A stretch of 64,000 nucleotides of DNA from Xenorhabdus nematophila ATCC 19061 (lineage in GTDB: Bacteria; Pseudomonadota; Gammaproteobacteria; Enterobacterales; Enterobacteriaceae): contig NC_014228.1 of NCBI RefSeq assembly GCF_000252955.1, positions 3,325,232-3,389,231 of the forward strand, in the 5' to 3' direction. The notes beneath the pieces were generated by a model, which had not been told where the DNA came from, searched no databases, and worked only from the letters and a program-made list of their open reading frames with translations. Of the stretch, positions 33,467 to 42,810 are shown piece after piece; position 1 is the first letter of the stretch, and every line of letters begins with the position of its first letter. Made by a program: the position numbers and the translations under genes.

Positions 33467-36400
33467 CCGGATGTTGTATGCCCGATCATATTGCCAGCTA
33501 CGGTTGCCTGTGGCGGGAAGTGGGGATCGTTTTGTTGCAGGGTTTCCCGGAACAGCGTTGTCGCCCGTCCTGCTGACTGATGAGCCAGCAAACCGGTTGC
33601 GGTGTAACGGCTGGCGAGGATAAAACCGGAGACACTTTCCCGTACAATTTCTTGTCCCAGCGGATCATGTTGTAAAGATAACGGGTTATGCTGGTTAAAC
33701 TGGAAACGGTTTAACCAGCCCATTCGGTTATAACCAAAATGCAATGTGTCCCCACCCAGTGTTTCTGCGGTCGGCAGGTCATTGAGATCATCCCATTCAT
33801 GGGTAATTTCACGTCCGTTCAGACGCTCGCCAACCAGATGTCCCGCCTCGTCATAATCAAATTCCACCACCGTATCAGCTGAGGTGGCACGGGTCATCCT
33901 GCCTCGGGTGTCGTAGACATAATCAGTCACTGCCTGTAACTCAGAATGCAGTTTCCCTGCCTGCCAGTATTCCTGCCGCTGAACCTGGTCCTTGGCGGTA
34001 TAATAAAAACGAATTAACTGGCCGTTGGGATAGCGTATCAGCGTCCGGCGGCCTGCACCGTCATAGGTATATTCGACTGTCCGCCCGGTAAAATCGGTTT
34101 CACGGATAATTTGCCCGGCTAAATCCCGCTCATAGCGATACGTTTCACCCGTTGCCATTGTCACGCTGTTAAGGCGAATTAAACGATCATAACCAAAATG
34201 CAGAACCGTACCATCCGGGCGGGTGAGCCGGGTCAGCAGGTCAAATGCCCCATACGCATAACGTGTGGTGTTCCCCTCACCGTCCGTGACCGCCGCGATC
34301 CGGCGTTCATTGTCATAGTCAATGTGCTGTTTCACTCCATCCGGAAATTCAATCTCTGTGACACTGCTTTCCGGACTGGCATGAAACGCGCAGTGCTGAT
34401 AACGGGTTTGCTGACCCAGCGCATCCGTCATACAACGCAGTCGTCCCAGTTCGTCCTGTTCGTAATGTGTGGTGTAACCGTTTGGTGCCAGTACCTGATG
34501 CAATCGGTGTTGTTCATATTCATAACGCCACTGGGCACCATCCGGTAATACCCGTCTGAGGATTTCGCCATGTTGGTTGTAACGGTATTCCTCACACCGT
34601 CCTTGCGGATCCGTCACGGCGTCCAGAGCACCTTGTTCGCTGTAGTGAAAAATCCATTTTTTGCCGTCCGGCAGTTTGGCCTGCAACAGCTGGCCATATT
34701 CATCGTAATCATAGGTAAAAACTTCACCGGAAGGCAGCATGAGTTGGGTTAACTCACCGTAGGACGTGTATTCGAAGGTGGTTTTTCTGCCCAGCGGGTC
34801 GGTTTCTGAGAGTTTATGACCCAAATCCCATTCCAGTACTGTTTCCCGTCCCAGCGGGTCAACTTTGCGGGTGATCTGGCCATCTTCGTTGTACCAATAA
34901 CGGGTACAACCGCCTTCTGCATCCAGATAGGTGGTCACTTTGCTGACATCATCATATAAAAAACGATCCTGCCAGTAGCCTTGTGGGGTACTGACCGAGA
35001 CCACCTGTCCCCGGTTGTCATACACCATCGACACGTTGGTGGTGTCCGTGTCATGCCAGCAGGTCATGTAGCCGCGGGGATCATATTCGTGCCACAGATG
35101 ACTGAACTGAAATGAATGACATTCTGACAGGTAGCGTTGTGCATTATACCGGCAAGTCACCAGTGTCTGGCGAAGCCCTTCTGTCAGGTATTCAATGGTT
35201 GTCAGTCGGTTCTGGTCGTAATTCAACAACAACCGATAACCGTCGGAATGGGTGATCTGCGACAGCCGGTACTTTCTCTCATCAAACGGATCTTCGTAAT
35301 GGAAATCAATGCGGTTGTGGTGGCGATCAGTGATGGCTGACAACAGACGACGCTCACTTGCGTGCTGTTCAAAACTCAGGGTCAATTGTGTCTGACGGTC
35401 AAACAGGTGCAACCCTTCAGCCAGTGTCCCGAACAACAGGTAATGTCCGGCATGCAGGTTTACGGAAAAGACCTTTTCCTCTGGCGTGTGGAAGGTGTAA
35501 ACGACGCCATCGGCATCAGTGAAGTGGGTCACTTCGCCATCCCGTCTTAAATGCTGTGACCAGTCATCCGCCCACTTCAAGCCAAACAGTCCCGAAAAAT
35601 CCGCCGTTGAACGGTAGGTTCGGGTCAGTGACAAGGGCAGGGTGCCGGACAGGGAGAGCATCGGCCACTGTTGCAGAAAATCGCCCGTTGCCATATCGAC
35701 CGGATCACCACAGTTATCGTCTGCCTTCGGTTTTTTACTGTGTTTCTGCGTCGATTCTTTCGGCTTATCAGATTTGGTTACCCCTTTTTTGTTGCGCGGG
35801 AACGGCAACAATCCGGCAATAACCACCGCCCACTGCAAGGCTTTGTTGCTTTCCTCCATAATAGGAAGCCGTTCACCCGTTTCCTTCGTAATTGAAATTG
35901 ACCCGGCTGCACTGTTGATATTGGCGTCACAGGAGGTACGGTGCCCCAGACGGGCAATGCCCTTACCATTGGCAAACACGGTCTTTGCCCCTTCGGCGAC
36001 TACACCGGGAGGATGGTCACTACACATAACCGGATCCCCGATACGGGCTACTGGTTTCCCTTCAAAGAACACATTGGGTGAGCCTTTGACAATAGTGCCT
36101 TTATTACTGCCATATTGTCCGAGCGCGGCACCAATCCCCGCACACGCGCCACCGACAAAACCACCTGCCGCTGCGGCGGCGGCAATGACTACCAGTGCGG
36201 TACCGCCGGTCGCAATAATGGCACCCACCACCACTGCCCCCAGCAAAATACCGCCCAATGCCCCCCACAGCCCCGCACTTTTGTTCTGGTGGGCAATCGC
36301 ATCACCCTCTCTGGCAGGGTTTTCACCTTCTGTCGCTACAGTACTCATGCCTGCCATTGACGCAATCGTATGACCAATTTTATCGCCCACATACATACCC

Positions 36401-36678
36401 GCAGCCCCGCCTGCTGCGCCAGTGGCTAATCCCACAGCAAAAGGTGCAGCGGCCCCGGTTGCCACTGCATAAGCACCACTGGTCGCCAGTGTGGCATTCT
36501 CAAACGTTTCACTTTGTAAAAATTCCAGTGCCCGGTCAGACGTCGATTTTTCTGTCCGGGGCGGTACAGGTGCAGACTGCTCTCCCTGTGAGGATGATGC
36601 CCGGTGATTTTTTGCTGGGGGCTGATGAGGTCGGTGTGCCGCGGCGGCACCCATTATGACACCCTGTGTGACACTCAT
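33463..36678 (-). CDS. PAAR-Rhs T6SS effector, N-terminal 1071 residues (frameshifted)
   Basis: It starts MSVTQGVIMGAAAAHRP. It then has hydrophobic prePAAR-type segments (TSGAYAVATGAAAPFAVGLA and GGILLGAVVVGAIIATGG), a PAAR domain (GSPNVFFEGKPVARIGDPV...DHPPG...ANGKGIARLGHRTSCD), the DUF6531 region (GDPVDMATGDFLQQWP) and many YD repeats. PAAR sits on VgrG, and the hydrophobic segments are the ligands of EagR chaperones. The frame ends at 33463, where 'PHFPPQATVAGN' replaces the expected '...TGNRSWQYD'. The indel is probably in the short C runs near 33530-33540. The full gene is 32084-36678. Confidence 0.9.
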   Translation of the reverse strand: MSVTQGVIMGAAAAHRPHQPPAKNHRASSSQGEQSAPVPPRTEKSTSDRALEFLQSETFENATLATSGAYAVATGAAAPFAVGLATGAAGGAAGMYVGDKIGHTIASMAGMSTVATEGENPAREGDAIAHQNKSAGLWGALGGILLGAVVVGAIIATGGTALVVIAAAAAAGGFVGGACAGIGAALGQYGSNKGTIVKGSPNVFFEGKPVARIGDPVMCSDHPPGVVAEGAKTVFANGKGIARLGHRTSCDANINSAAGSISITKETGERLPIMEESNKALQWAVVIAGLLPFPRNKKGVTKSDKPKESTQKHSKKPKADDNCGDPVDMATGDFLQQWPMLSLSGTLPLSLTRTYRSTADFSGLFGLKWADDWSQHLRRDGEVTHFTDADGVVYTFHTPEEKVFSVNLHAGHYLLFGTLAEGLHLFDRQTQLTLSFEQHASERRLLSAITDRHHNRIDFHYEDPFDERKYRLSQITHSDGYRLLLNYDQNRLTTIEYLTEGLRQTLVTCRYNAQRYLSECHSFQFSHLWHEYDPRGYMTCWHDTDTTNVSMVYDNRGQVVSVSTPQGYWQDRFLYDDVSKVTTYLDAEGGCTRYWYNEDGQITRKVDPLGRETVLEWDLGHKLSETDPLGRKTTFEYTSYGELTQLMLPSGEVFTYDYDEYGQLLQAKLPDGKKWIFHYSEQGALDAVTDPQGRCEEYRYNQHGEILRRVLPDGAQWRYEYEQHRLHQVLAPNGYTTHYEQDELGRLRCMTDALGQQTRYQHCAFHASPESSVTEIEFPDGVKQHIDYDNERRIAAVTDGEGNTTRYAYGAFDLLTRLTRPDGTVLHFGYDRLIRLNSVTMATGETYRYERDLAGQIIRETDFTGRTVEYTYDGAGRRTLIRYPNGQLIRFYYTAKDQVQRQEYWQAGKLHSELQAVTDYVYDTRGRMTRATSADTVVEFDYDEAGHLVGERLNGREITHEWDDLNDLPTAETLGGDTLHFGYNRMGWLNRFQFNQHNPLSLQHDPLGQEIVRESVSGFILASRYTATGLLAHQSAGRATTLFRETLQQNDPHFPPQATVAGNMIGHTTSG

Positions 36679-36693
36679 GGCTTTCTCTCCCTG

Positions 36694-37149
36694 TTATCCA
36701 TTGTCCGTTTGCCCGTCACGGGGCTGGAAGGTCGCCATCATGGCCAGCATCTGTTCCCGCTGTGTGGCCGTCATTTCACCCTGACAGGTACCGGTGAAAA
36801 TCAGGACTTGTTCGGGGACATTCAGCAGCAGCATCAATTGATGTACCGGGCCACTCGGGGCTCGCCAGCGAAATTCAAAGGTCTCGGTCTCAAAATTGTT
36901 CAGTTCGCCTGACTCATGGGTGATGGCCTCATAGTCCTTGAGCTGTTTACTTATGGCCGTCATTTCCCGTTCCGCAAACTGGCTGAATGCCAGTCCCCAC
37001 GGTAAGTTGTCGCGGGAGACAGTAAAACTGGTGCCGTTTTTTTCATCCTGACTGTTCAACACGAGAATACTGGCATCCTGCCAGCTGGCGGGCAGCATGA
37101 CAGAGCCTTGATTGAAGTGGAAAGGGGCGAGATCATGTGTATTGTTCAT
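36694..37149 (-). CDS. EagR/DcrB-like T6SS chaperone (DUF1795)
   Basis: I start at the ATG 37147-37149 (MNNTHDLAPFHFNQGSVMLP) with AAGGAA upstream, giving 151 residues. The DcrB/DUF1795 pattern is clear: DNLPWGLAFSQFAEREMTAISKQLKDY, then FEFRWRAPSGPVHQLMLLLNVPEQVLIFTGTCQGEMT. EagR chaperones stabilise the transmembrane prePAAR segments of Rhs effectors and load them on VgrG. Its place between vgrG and the PAAR-rhs gene is the usual one. Confidence 0.92.
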   Translation of the reverse strand: MNNTHDLAPFHFNQGSVMLPASWQDASILVLNSQDEKNGTSFTVSRDNLPWGLAFSQFAEREMTAISKQLKDYEAITHESGELNNFETETFEFRWRAPSGPVHQLMLLLNVPEQVLIFTGTCQGEMTATQREQMLAMMATFQPRDGQTDNG

Positions 37150-37189
37150 GGAAATTCCTTCTTGCTGCAATTTAAAAAATCAATGCAGG

Positions 37190-39301
37190 TTATTTGTTGA
37201 TGTTAATCTGACCACCTAATACGGTGACCCCGCTGTCGTTTAGCTCAATACTGGCGCCCCCAAAGGAAATTTTGATGTTTGTTTTCGTCATTTGGAGGGT
37301 GCCGCTGCCCACTTTCAACGTGATATCGTCTTCCGCTTCATACAACTGTGTCCCCGCGCCGGCTTTACCCGCCATCGTTTTCACCTGCACCACATTGGCT
37401 TCCGTACTGCGTTTTTGGCAGACATTTTCTGTCAGGTTGCCCTGTTCTACGGTCTTGTTCTCATCTCCCGTCTGGATGAGCAGGCTGCGGTTACCAGCCT
37501 CCACGACCAGACTCTGGTCATTTTTTACCGTGGTGTGCATATCCTTCTGTGCATGCAGAGCAAGCCGTTCACTGCCTTTGGCATCCTCAAACAGCAGCTC
37601 GTTATATCCCTCGCCTTTGTGGGTTTTTGAGCGGAAGGCCATCTGGGTTTTGCTGCCCGGCAGCCCGCCCGGCGGGATGTTACTCGCATGGTAGGTTCTG
37701 CCGGTGACAATAGGTTGATCCGGGTCGCCATGCAGAAAATCCACCACCACTTCCTGACCGATACGTGGGATAGCGAGCATGCCCCAGCCCTGTCCCGCCC
37801 ACGGCTGGGTCACCCGGATCCAGCAGGAACTCTGGTCATCAGATTTGCCGTAGCGATCCCACGGGAACTGGAGGCGGATACGCCCGTACTGGTCACAGAA
37901 GATTTCTTCCCCGGCCGGGCCCACCACTTTGGCAATCTGTGGGCCGTCAATACCCGGTTTCGGCAGCGGCGTCGGCCGCCAGTGCTGGTTATGGCGGATG
38001 AAGCTGAACTGGCTGTGCAACGTGGTGCCGCTGTCACCGGTGGCCGTTTCCAGGGCGCCCGGCTGGTTGCCAGTGTGACTCGCGCTCACCACCTGCCACG
38101 GCTGATTCAGGTCGTCACGCGGGTGGTTGGTCAGAATGAACAGTTTCCCCGGCTGGATGGCAATCGCGTGACCGTGCCCTTGTCCGGTGATCGCATCGTT
38201 ACGCAACGCTTCCAGCCGGTAACGGGTGAAAGCTTTGCCATGGGCTTCGTCCTTGAACCGGCCGGGGTAGTCATAGTGCTCGTAATACTGCTCCTGTAGC
38301 TGTTCGTCCTTCATCTGTTCACGAAATTCGGCCGGCCAGGCCGGATTTTTGAAGGTGTAGTCCTTCAGCTCAACCCTGGCCGGGCGTACCTGCGCACTGC
38401 TGGTGAAGCTGGTCACCGACGGCTCGCCGGTGGTACTGATGTCACCCGGCTGATAAGGCAGCATAATGCCCGGCGGCACTGAACCGGCGTCGTCGGCGAA
38501 CACCAGCGTGTTGCGCCCGTTGCCGCATTCAAAGAAGTAGAAGATGCCTTCTTCCGCCGTCAGCCGTTGCAGGAAGTCAAAGTCGCTTTCCTGATACTGG
38601 ACACAGAATTCCCGTGCCGGGTGCGGCTGGCGCAGGCTGAAGACCACATCACGAATGCCGTGCTCTTTAAGCAGGGTGGTGAGAATGGTCACGATATCCT
38701 GCTGCTGGAAGATGCGTGAGTTCTGCCGCAGGGAAGTGCGCCATAAATCCGGGCAAATCGTCATCTGGTAGGTGGTCTGGTGCAGCCCGGTGTTGCCCTG
38801 TTCAAAGCGGGCGACGCAGCCACTGAGACTGCGCTGTTCTTTGCCGTCCTGCGTAATGGTGAGCGTCGCACTGCGATCGAGGACAGACGGGAAGTCAATT
38901 GCCGGATCAGCGCTTGCCAGCCCCACGTTGAGGGTAAAGAGCCGGGAGAACCCTTCGTTCAGCGTAAAATCGGTGACAACGAACGTCTGTGGCGGCAGGC
39001 TGCCTGCCGTCAGGGTAAATCGCAGGCCGCCCGGTGCTGAGTCTCCACCGACCCCCGCCTGTTGCAGCGCCCTGGCTGCGCCGCTGTGTCCGGCCGTCGC
39101 TTGCTGCACCAGACTCTGACCGCCGCTGAGCGGGCCGGCAAAACCGCCGGGTTTCATCAGGCCACTTTTATCCGTCAGGCCAGCGGTACCGGCACCACCC
39201 GGCAGGCCTGCTGCCTGTTTCGCCAGACCTGTTGCCTGCTTTCCTTTTTCCAGCAGGGATTGTCCCTGCTGTAACTTCGTCAGGTGTTTCTTTATTGACA
39301 T
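37190..39301 (-). CDS. vgrG: T6SS spike protein VgrG (TssI)
   Basis: 703 residues. It has the gp27-like part (GGLRFTLTAGSLPPQTFVVTDFTLNEGFSRLF...YQESDFDFLQRLTAEEGIFYFFE), the gp5-like OB fold (AKVVGPAGEEIFCDQYGRIRLQFPWDRYG, QPWAGQGWGMLAIPRIGQEVVVDFLHGDPDQPIVTGR) and a beta-helical tail ending in GGQININK. About 90 residues before the gp27 part (Gly/Ala/Leu-rich, KQATGLAKQAAGLPGG) are extra compared with a standard VgrG. It heads the operon with EagR, PAAR-Rhs and SUKH. No tssA-M genes are in the window. Confidence 0.94.
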   Translation of the reverse strand: MSIKKHLTKLQQGQSLLEKGKQATGLAKQAAGLPGGAGTAGLTDKSGLMKPGGFAGPLSGGQSLVQQATAGHSGAARALQQAGVGGDSAPGGLRFTLTAGSLPPQTFVVTDFTLNEGFSRLFTLNVGLASADPAIDFPSVLDRSATLTITQDGKEQRSLSGCVARFEQGNTGLHQTTYQMTICPDLWRTSLRQNSRIFQQQDIVTILTTLLKEHGIRDVVFSLRQPHPAREFCVQYQESDFDFLQRLTAEEGIFYFFECGNGRNTLVFADDAGSVPPGIMLPYQPGDISTTGEPSVTSFTSSAQVRPARVELKDYTFKNPAWPAEFREQMKDEQLQEQYYEHYDYPGRFKDEAHGKAFTRYRLEALRNDAITGQGHGHAIAIQPGKLFILTNHPRDDLNQPWQVVSASHTGNQPGALETATGDSGTTLHSQFSFIRHNQHWRPTPLPKPGIDGPQIAKVVGPAGEEIFCDQYGRIRLQFPWDRYGKSDDQSSCWIRVTQPWAGQGWGMLAIPRIGQEVVVDFLHGDPDQPIVTGRTYHASNIPPGGLPGSKTQMAFRSKTHKGEGYNELLFEDAKGSERLALHAQKDMHTTVKNDQSLVVEAGNRSLLIQTGDENKTVEQGNLTENVCQKRSTEANVVQVKTMAGKAGAGTQLYEAEDDITLKVGSGTLQMTKTNIKISFGGASIELNDSGVTVLGGQININK

Positions 39302-39701
39302 TGTTTCGTTTTCCTTATTTTTTACTTGTTATCCTCAATGCCGTTTTCCGCAGGGGTTCCTTTTACTCAGGCAATCGGACGTCCGGGCAGGCATTCACTG
39401 CGTTCAGACAGAAAAAGCCTGTTATTCATGCCCATTTTTTTCTTATTATGATGAGGGGGCGACTGTTTTATCGGCATATTTTTCATTTCATTCATGACAA
39501 ATTATGTCAGGGGATCCATCCGGACTGTTATTTTACCGATATAACGATGAATTTTATGAATGTGATACCCGTTTTATCGACATTTGGGAAAAATCTTAGC
39601 GGCCCGGTGCGTTTATTTTTCATTGTCAGAAAATCAATTAAGCGCTGACTTTTGCCGCAGCTTTCTTCACGCTGGCCTGATGTTTTGCCATAGGGACGAC
39701 G
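39302..39701. other. Divergent promoter region between vgrG and the conjugation genes
   Basis: 400 bp without a gene. It must contain the vgrG promoter (minus) and the promoter of the TIGR03757 operon (plus). I could not identify a specific operator. Confidence 0.4.
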
Positions 39702-40103
39702 ATGATGAAAAAACCGGGTTTACTGCTCCTGATGGGATGGATGGTGTCACTGTCCACCGGGGCCAAAACGGTGATCTATACCGACCGTCAGCACCCGCCG
39801 GTAAATCTGGCGTCGGGCAGCCAGGTTGTCTGGCTGGATGCACCTGAACAATTTCAGCAGCAATACTTTGCTCAACTTTCCGCAGATCCACGACAGGCGA
39901 TGAAACAGGCACAAACAAGGCTGCAATCACCTCAGTGGCGTGAGCAGGAACAGCAACTTATCAACGTTTATCGTGCTGTTGTCCATGCCCGGCAAGCCGG
40001 TGTGCGCAAATACCCGGCGGTGGTGTTTGATGATCGTGATGTGGTGTATGGCACGGCCGATGTTGCCAAAGCAACGGCGCTCAGGGAGCCGCATCAGCCA
40101 TGA
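39702..40103 (+). CDS. TIGR03757 family ICE protein
   Basis: 133 residues with a signal peptide (MMKKPGLLLLMGWMVSLSTGA), then VIYTDRQHPPVNLASGSQVVWLDAPEQFQQQYF and the terminal AGVRKYPAVVFDDRDVVYGTADV. The last part resembles the thioredoxin-like end of TrbC/TraW-type proteins. TIGR03757 is a fixed member of the PFGI-1 conjugation block. It overlaps the next gene by 4 bases. Confidence 0.88.
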   Translation: MMKKPGLLLLMGWMVSLSTGAKTVIYTDRQHPPVNLASGSQVVWLDAPEQFQQQYFAQLSADPRQAMKQAQTRLQSPQWREQEQQLINVYRAVVHARQAGVRKYPAVVFDDRDVVYGTADVAKATALREPHQP

Positions 40104-41026
40104 AGACGTCACGCCTGGCTTTTCCGGTGGTTATCACGCTGGTTGCGGCATTTGCGCCTTTTTCTCAAGCCACCCTCAATACTGCCCAAATCGTGGCCGG
40201 CAGTGTCTCGCCCGCCTGTATTCAGTGGCGGGTCAGCGGTATTTGTTACTGGCTGTTTTGTTCCTGGCATGGCTGCACGGTAAAAACCTCGGTCAAAGTG
40301 ACCCATTTCCTGCCGCAGGCGGTGGTCTCCACCTATCATGCACCCGGTGGCAACCCGTGGTCTGAAATGGCGCAAATCAGCCCCTTATCCGGCGGGCTGG
40401 AAAATGCGTTATCCGGCCTGACCACCGGTGGGGGTAATCACACGGTTCAGGTTGCCGGGAAGCAGAGTACCCATCTGCGTTTCAAATACGCCGATGCCAT
40501 CGGGCATCCCGCGACCACTCTGATTGGCGGACAAATCCCGGGGTATTCCTGTCGCAGTGCGGCCACACCGCTGATGCCCTATTTTCTCAGCACACTGGAT
40601 ACTGTCGCGTGGCGCAGCGGGCTGCCGGAGTCGCTTTATCCTGAAGCGCTTGTTCCCGGTCTGCGTGAACTGGGAAGTACAATGGCAGGTAATATGTGGG
40701 GCAATCTCTACCCCCGTTCCGGTTTTGTCACGCAGGTGGATGACGATAAAGCTGCTTCGGTGGTAGCGCAGCGGGTGGCGGACATTATCACCCGTACCGG
40801 GCAGCCCCATGTTTATCAGCCACTGGCCGGGCAACGGCGTGACGGCTATTGGCCGCCGTCCCCGGTCACCGAAAATACCGGCACGAAAAATCACCAATGG
40901 CAACGGTTGTCACCACAGTTAAGTCAGTCCTGTGCGGTGTTCCCGGATGGCCGCCACACAGCTGTTGCCAGCGGCGCGGGCAACGTTTTCTCGGCAGTAC
41001 GGACCTATAAGGAAAAAACAGGATGA
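40100..41026 (+). CDS. TIGR03756 family ICE protein
   Basis: 308 residues with a signal peptide (LAFPVVITLVAAFAPFSQA) and the Cys-rich family start CIQWRVSGICYWLFCSWHGC. The body is KVTHFLPQAVVSTYHAPGGNPW and HLRFKYADAIGHPA, with MWGNLYPRSGFVTQVDDDKAASVVAQRVADI near the end. It is related to TraU-like periplasmic proteins of the conjugation apparatus. It overlaps both neighbours by 4 bases. Confidence 0.88.
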   Translation: MKTSRLAFPVVITLVAAFAPFSQATLNTAQIVAGSVSPACIQWRVSGICYWLFCSWHGCTVKTSVKVTHFLPQAVVSTYHAPGGNPWSEMAQISPLSGGLENALSGLTTGGGNHTVQVAGKQSTHLRFKYADAIGHPATTLIGGQIPGYSCRSAATPLMPYFLSTLDTVAWRSGLPESLYPEALVPGLRELGSTMAGNMWGNLYPRSGFVTQVDDDKAASVVAQRVADIITRTGQPHVYQPLAGQRRDGYWPPSPVTENTGTKNHQWQRLSPQLSQSCAVFPDGRHTAVASGAGNVFSAVRTYKEKTG

Positions 41027-42462
41027 TAAGAAAACCGGGACTGCTGATGGTGGGCGGGCTGGCACTCGTTACCGCTCAGGTTCAGGCATCAGAACGGTCG
41101 GTTTCCTTACCGGCCGTCAGTCACAGTGCACTGGGCTATGGTGCACAGAGCAGCGGGGCAGTCTCCGATACGCTGTTCTATACCCTCGGTGGCGGCTCGG
41201 TGATTTCTGAGCCGGCCAGCCGTGGAGGTTCAACCAGGCTGGCCGGGCTGGAGCTGGGCTGGAGTTCGGATTTGATGTGCGGCAATTTTGACCTGAAAAC
41301 CACGGTCAGTAATCAGCTCAACGGTATCACGGCGGGCATGAAAAACCTGATGAGTGAAGTCATTCAGGGCGCCACCGGGGCGGTCGCCAGTCTCCCCGCC
41401 ATGATAATCCAGCGGGCCAATCCGGGGCTGTATGACATGCTGACCAACGGGGTATTGCAGGCCAATGTGGCGTTCGACAAGGCCCAGTTCAATTGCCAGA
41501 ACATGGCCAGACGGATGGTGGATTTTGCGCAAAACAACAAATGGACGCAGTCTGCGGCGATGCAGGAATACAAGACACAGGTTAACAGCGGGGATGCTGA
41601 CGCGGTGAGGGTCAATAATGCCGGCACCAGAGCCACCGGGACAGGCGGGCATCCGTGGATTGGCGGCCGGAAGCAGGGCGGAAAAGGGCAGAGCGCCATT
41701 CGTCCGACCCGTGATTTAGCCAGTGCCGGGTTTAATATGATGAACCATCAGCCGGTACTGAGCACCGCCGCCATCCGGCATCAGGATTGCAGCGGCAGCA
41801 GCTGCACCAAATTCAGCAGTGCGCGTGAGGCGGCAGAAGCGGTCGTCAACGTGCTGGGTGACCGTGCAATCCGTACTTGTGCCAACGCGGCGGAGTGCAT
41901 CAGCGGCGGGGAGGCGCACCAGCCGGGCACCACCGTTGCCGGCACGGGCTTTGCACCGATGCTGGAAGCACAGACTCAGGCCAATATGGAACAGCTGGTG
42001 AAGCTGGTTAACGGGACGGAAAAACCGACGGCGGCGAACCTGGCCAGACTGAAAACCGGCAGCCTGACGGTCACCCGGGGCGTGATCCAGGCATTGCAAC
42101 GTGATCCGGACAATGCCGCGCTGACGGCACGTCTGGCGGGTGAACTGGCGATGGCAGAGACCACGGAGACGGCATTGCTGATGCGGCGGATGCTGATTAC
42201 CGGCATGTCCGAACCCAATGCCGCCGCGCAGGCCGAAGCCCTCAATGAGGGCGAACGGCGGATTGCGGCGCTGGACAGGGAAATCAATGCCCTGAAAAAT
42301 GAAATGACATTGAAACGCGAACTGGCGCGCAACGCCATCCTGACCATTATCGAGCGGGAAAACCACCGGATTGAAGCGCATCCGCAGAAACACGTGACGG
42401 AAAGCAGTGATAAGCGTTTCTATCAACTGGAAAATCCGGCAAACCGGACGACGGGAAGGTAA
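41023..42462 (+). CDS. TIGR03755 / PFL_4711 family ICE protein
   Basis: 479 residues, signal peptide MIRKPGLLMVGGLALVTAQVQA, followed by LPAVSHSALGYGAQSSGAVSDTLFYTLGGGSVISEPASRG and GWSSDLMCGNFDLKTTVSNQLNGI. This is the PFL_4711 family of the PFGI-1 conjugation operon, related to TraH-like proteins. It carries several Cys residues (DCSGSSCTKF, TCANAAECISGG) and a coiled coil near the C-terminus (RRIAALDREINALKNEMTLKREL). No lesions seen. Confidence 0.88.
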   Translation: MIRKPGLLMVGGLALVTAQVQASERSVSLPAVSHSALGYGAQSSGAVSDTLFYTLGGGSVISEPASRGGSTRLAGLELGWSSDLMCGNFDLKTTVSNQLNGITAGMKNLMSEVIQGATGAVASLPAMIIQRANPGLYDMLTNGVLQANVAFDKAQFNCQNMARRMVDFAQNNKWTQSAAMQEYKTQVNSGDADAVRVNNAGTRATGTGGHPWIGGRKQGGKGQSAIRPTRDLASAGFNMMNHQPVLSTAAIRHQDCSGSSCTKFSSAREAAEAVVNVLGDRAIRTCANAAECISGGEAHQPGTTVAGTGFAPMLEAQTQANMEQLVKLVNGTEKPTAANLARLKTGSLTVTRGVIQALQRDPDNAALTARLAGELAMAETTETALLMRRMLITGMSEPNAAAQAEALNEGERRIAALDREINALKNEMTLKRELARNAILTIIERENHRIEAHPQKHVTESSDKRFYQLENPANRTTGR

Positions 42463-42465
42463 GTA

Positions 42466-42810
42466 ATGGCCGGTAACGCGAAATCATGGCTGAAATTGAA
42501 AAAAGGGGCTGTCATCGTTCTGGTTGTCACGGTAGCCATCCTTTTCACGTTGCTGACGGGCCGGGCGGGGATACGCTATCCCGAACACCTGTCCGCCTTT
42601 CGTCACGGGATGGAAAACCATCAATCGCTGTGGCGGGTCTGGCGGTTAAGCCTTTACACGCTGCTGGTCTGGGGCAGCCGGAAGATTTTTCAGGCAACGC
42701 AACACAAACCCGCGTACCGGGCACCGTTGATCCGCATGATGACGGCCAGCCTGCTGTTTCTCCTGCTGTGTGAATATGCCCTGTCAGGCAGCATGGGGGG
42801 CAGCGCATGA
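42466..42810 (+). CDS. Small membrane protein of the ICE conjugation operon
   Basis: 114 residues. Three hydrophobic segments are visible: GAVIVLVVTVAILFTLLTG, the middle WRLSLYTLLVWGS, and LIRMMTASLLFLLLCEYALSG. The gene lies between the PFL_4711-type gene (3-base gap) and the TraG_N gene (4-base overlap). The family usually has a short membrane protein here. Function unknown. Confidence 0.7.
   Translation: MAGNAKSWLKLKKGAVIVLVVTVAILFTLLTGRAGIRYPEHLSAFRHGMENHQSLWRVWRLSLYTLLVWGSRKIFQATQHKPAYRAPLIRMMTASLLFLLLCEYALSGSMGGSA

Noticed and set aside
36000..36400. Plus-strand frames within the rhs and vgrG region
   Set aside because: They are mirror frames of GC-rich coding sequence on the minus strand, without starts or similarity.
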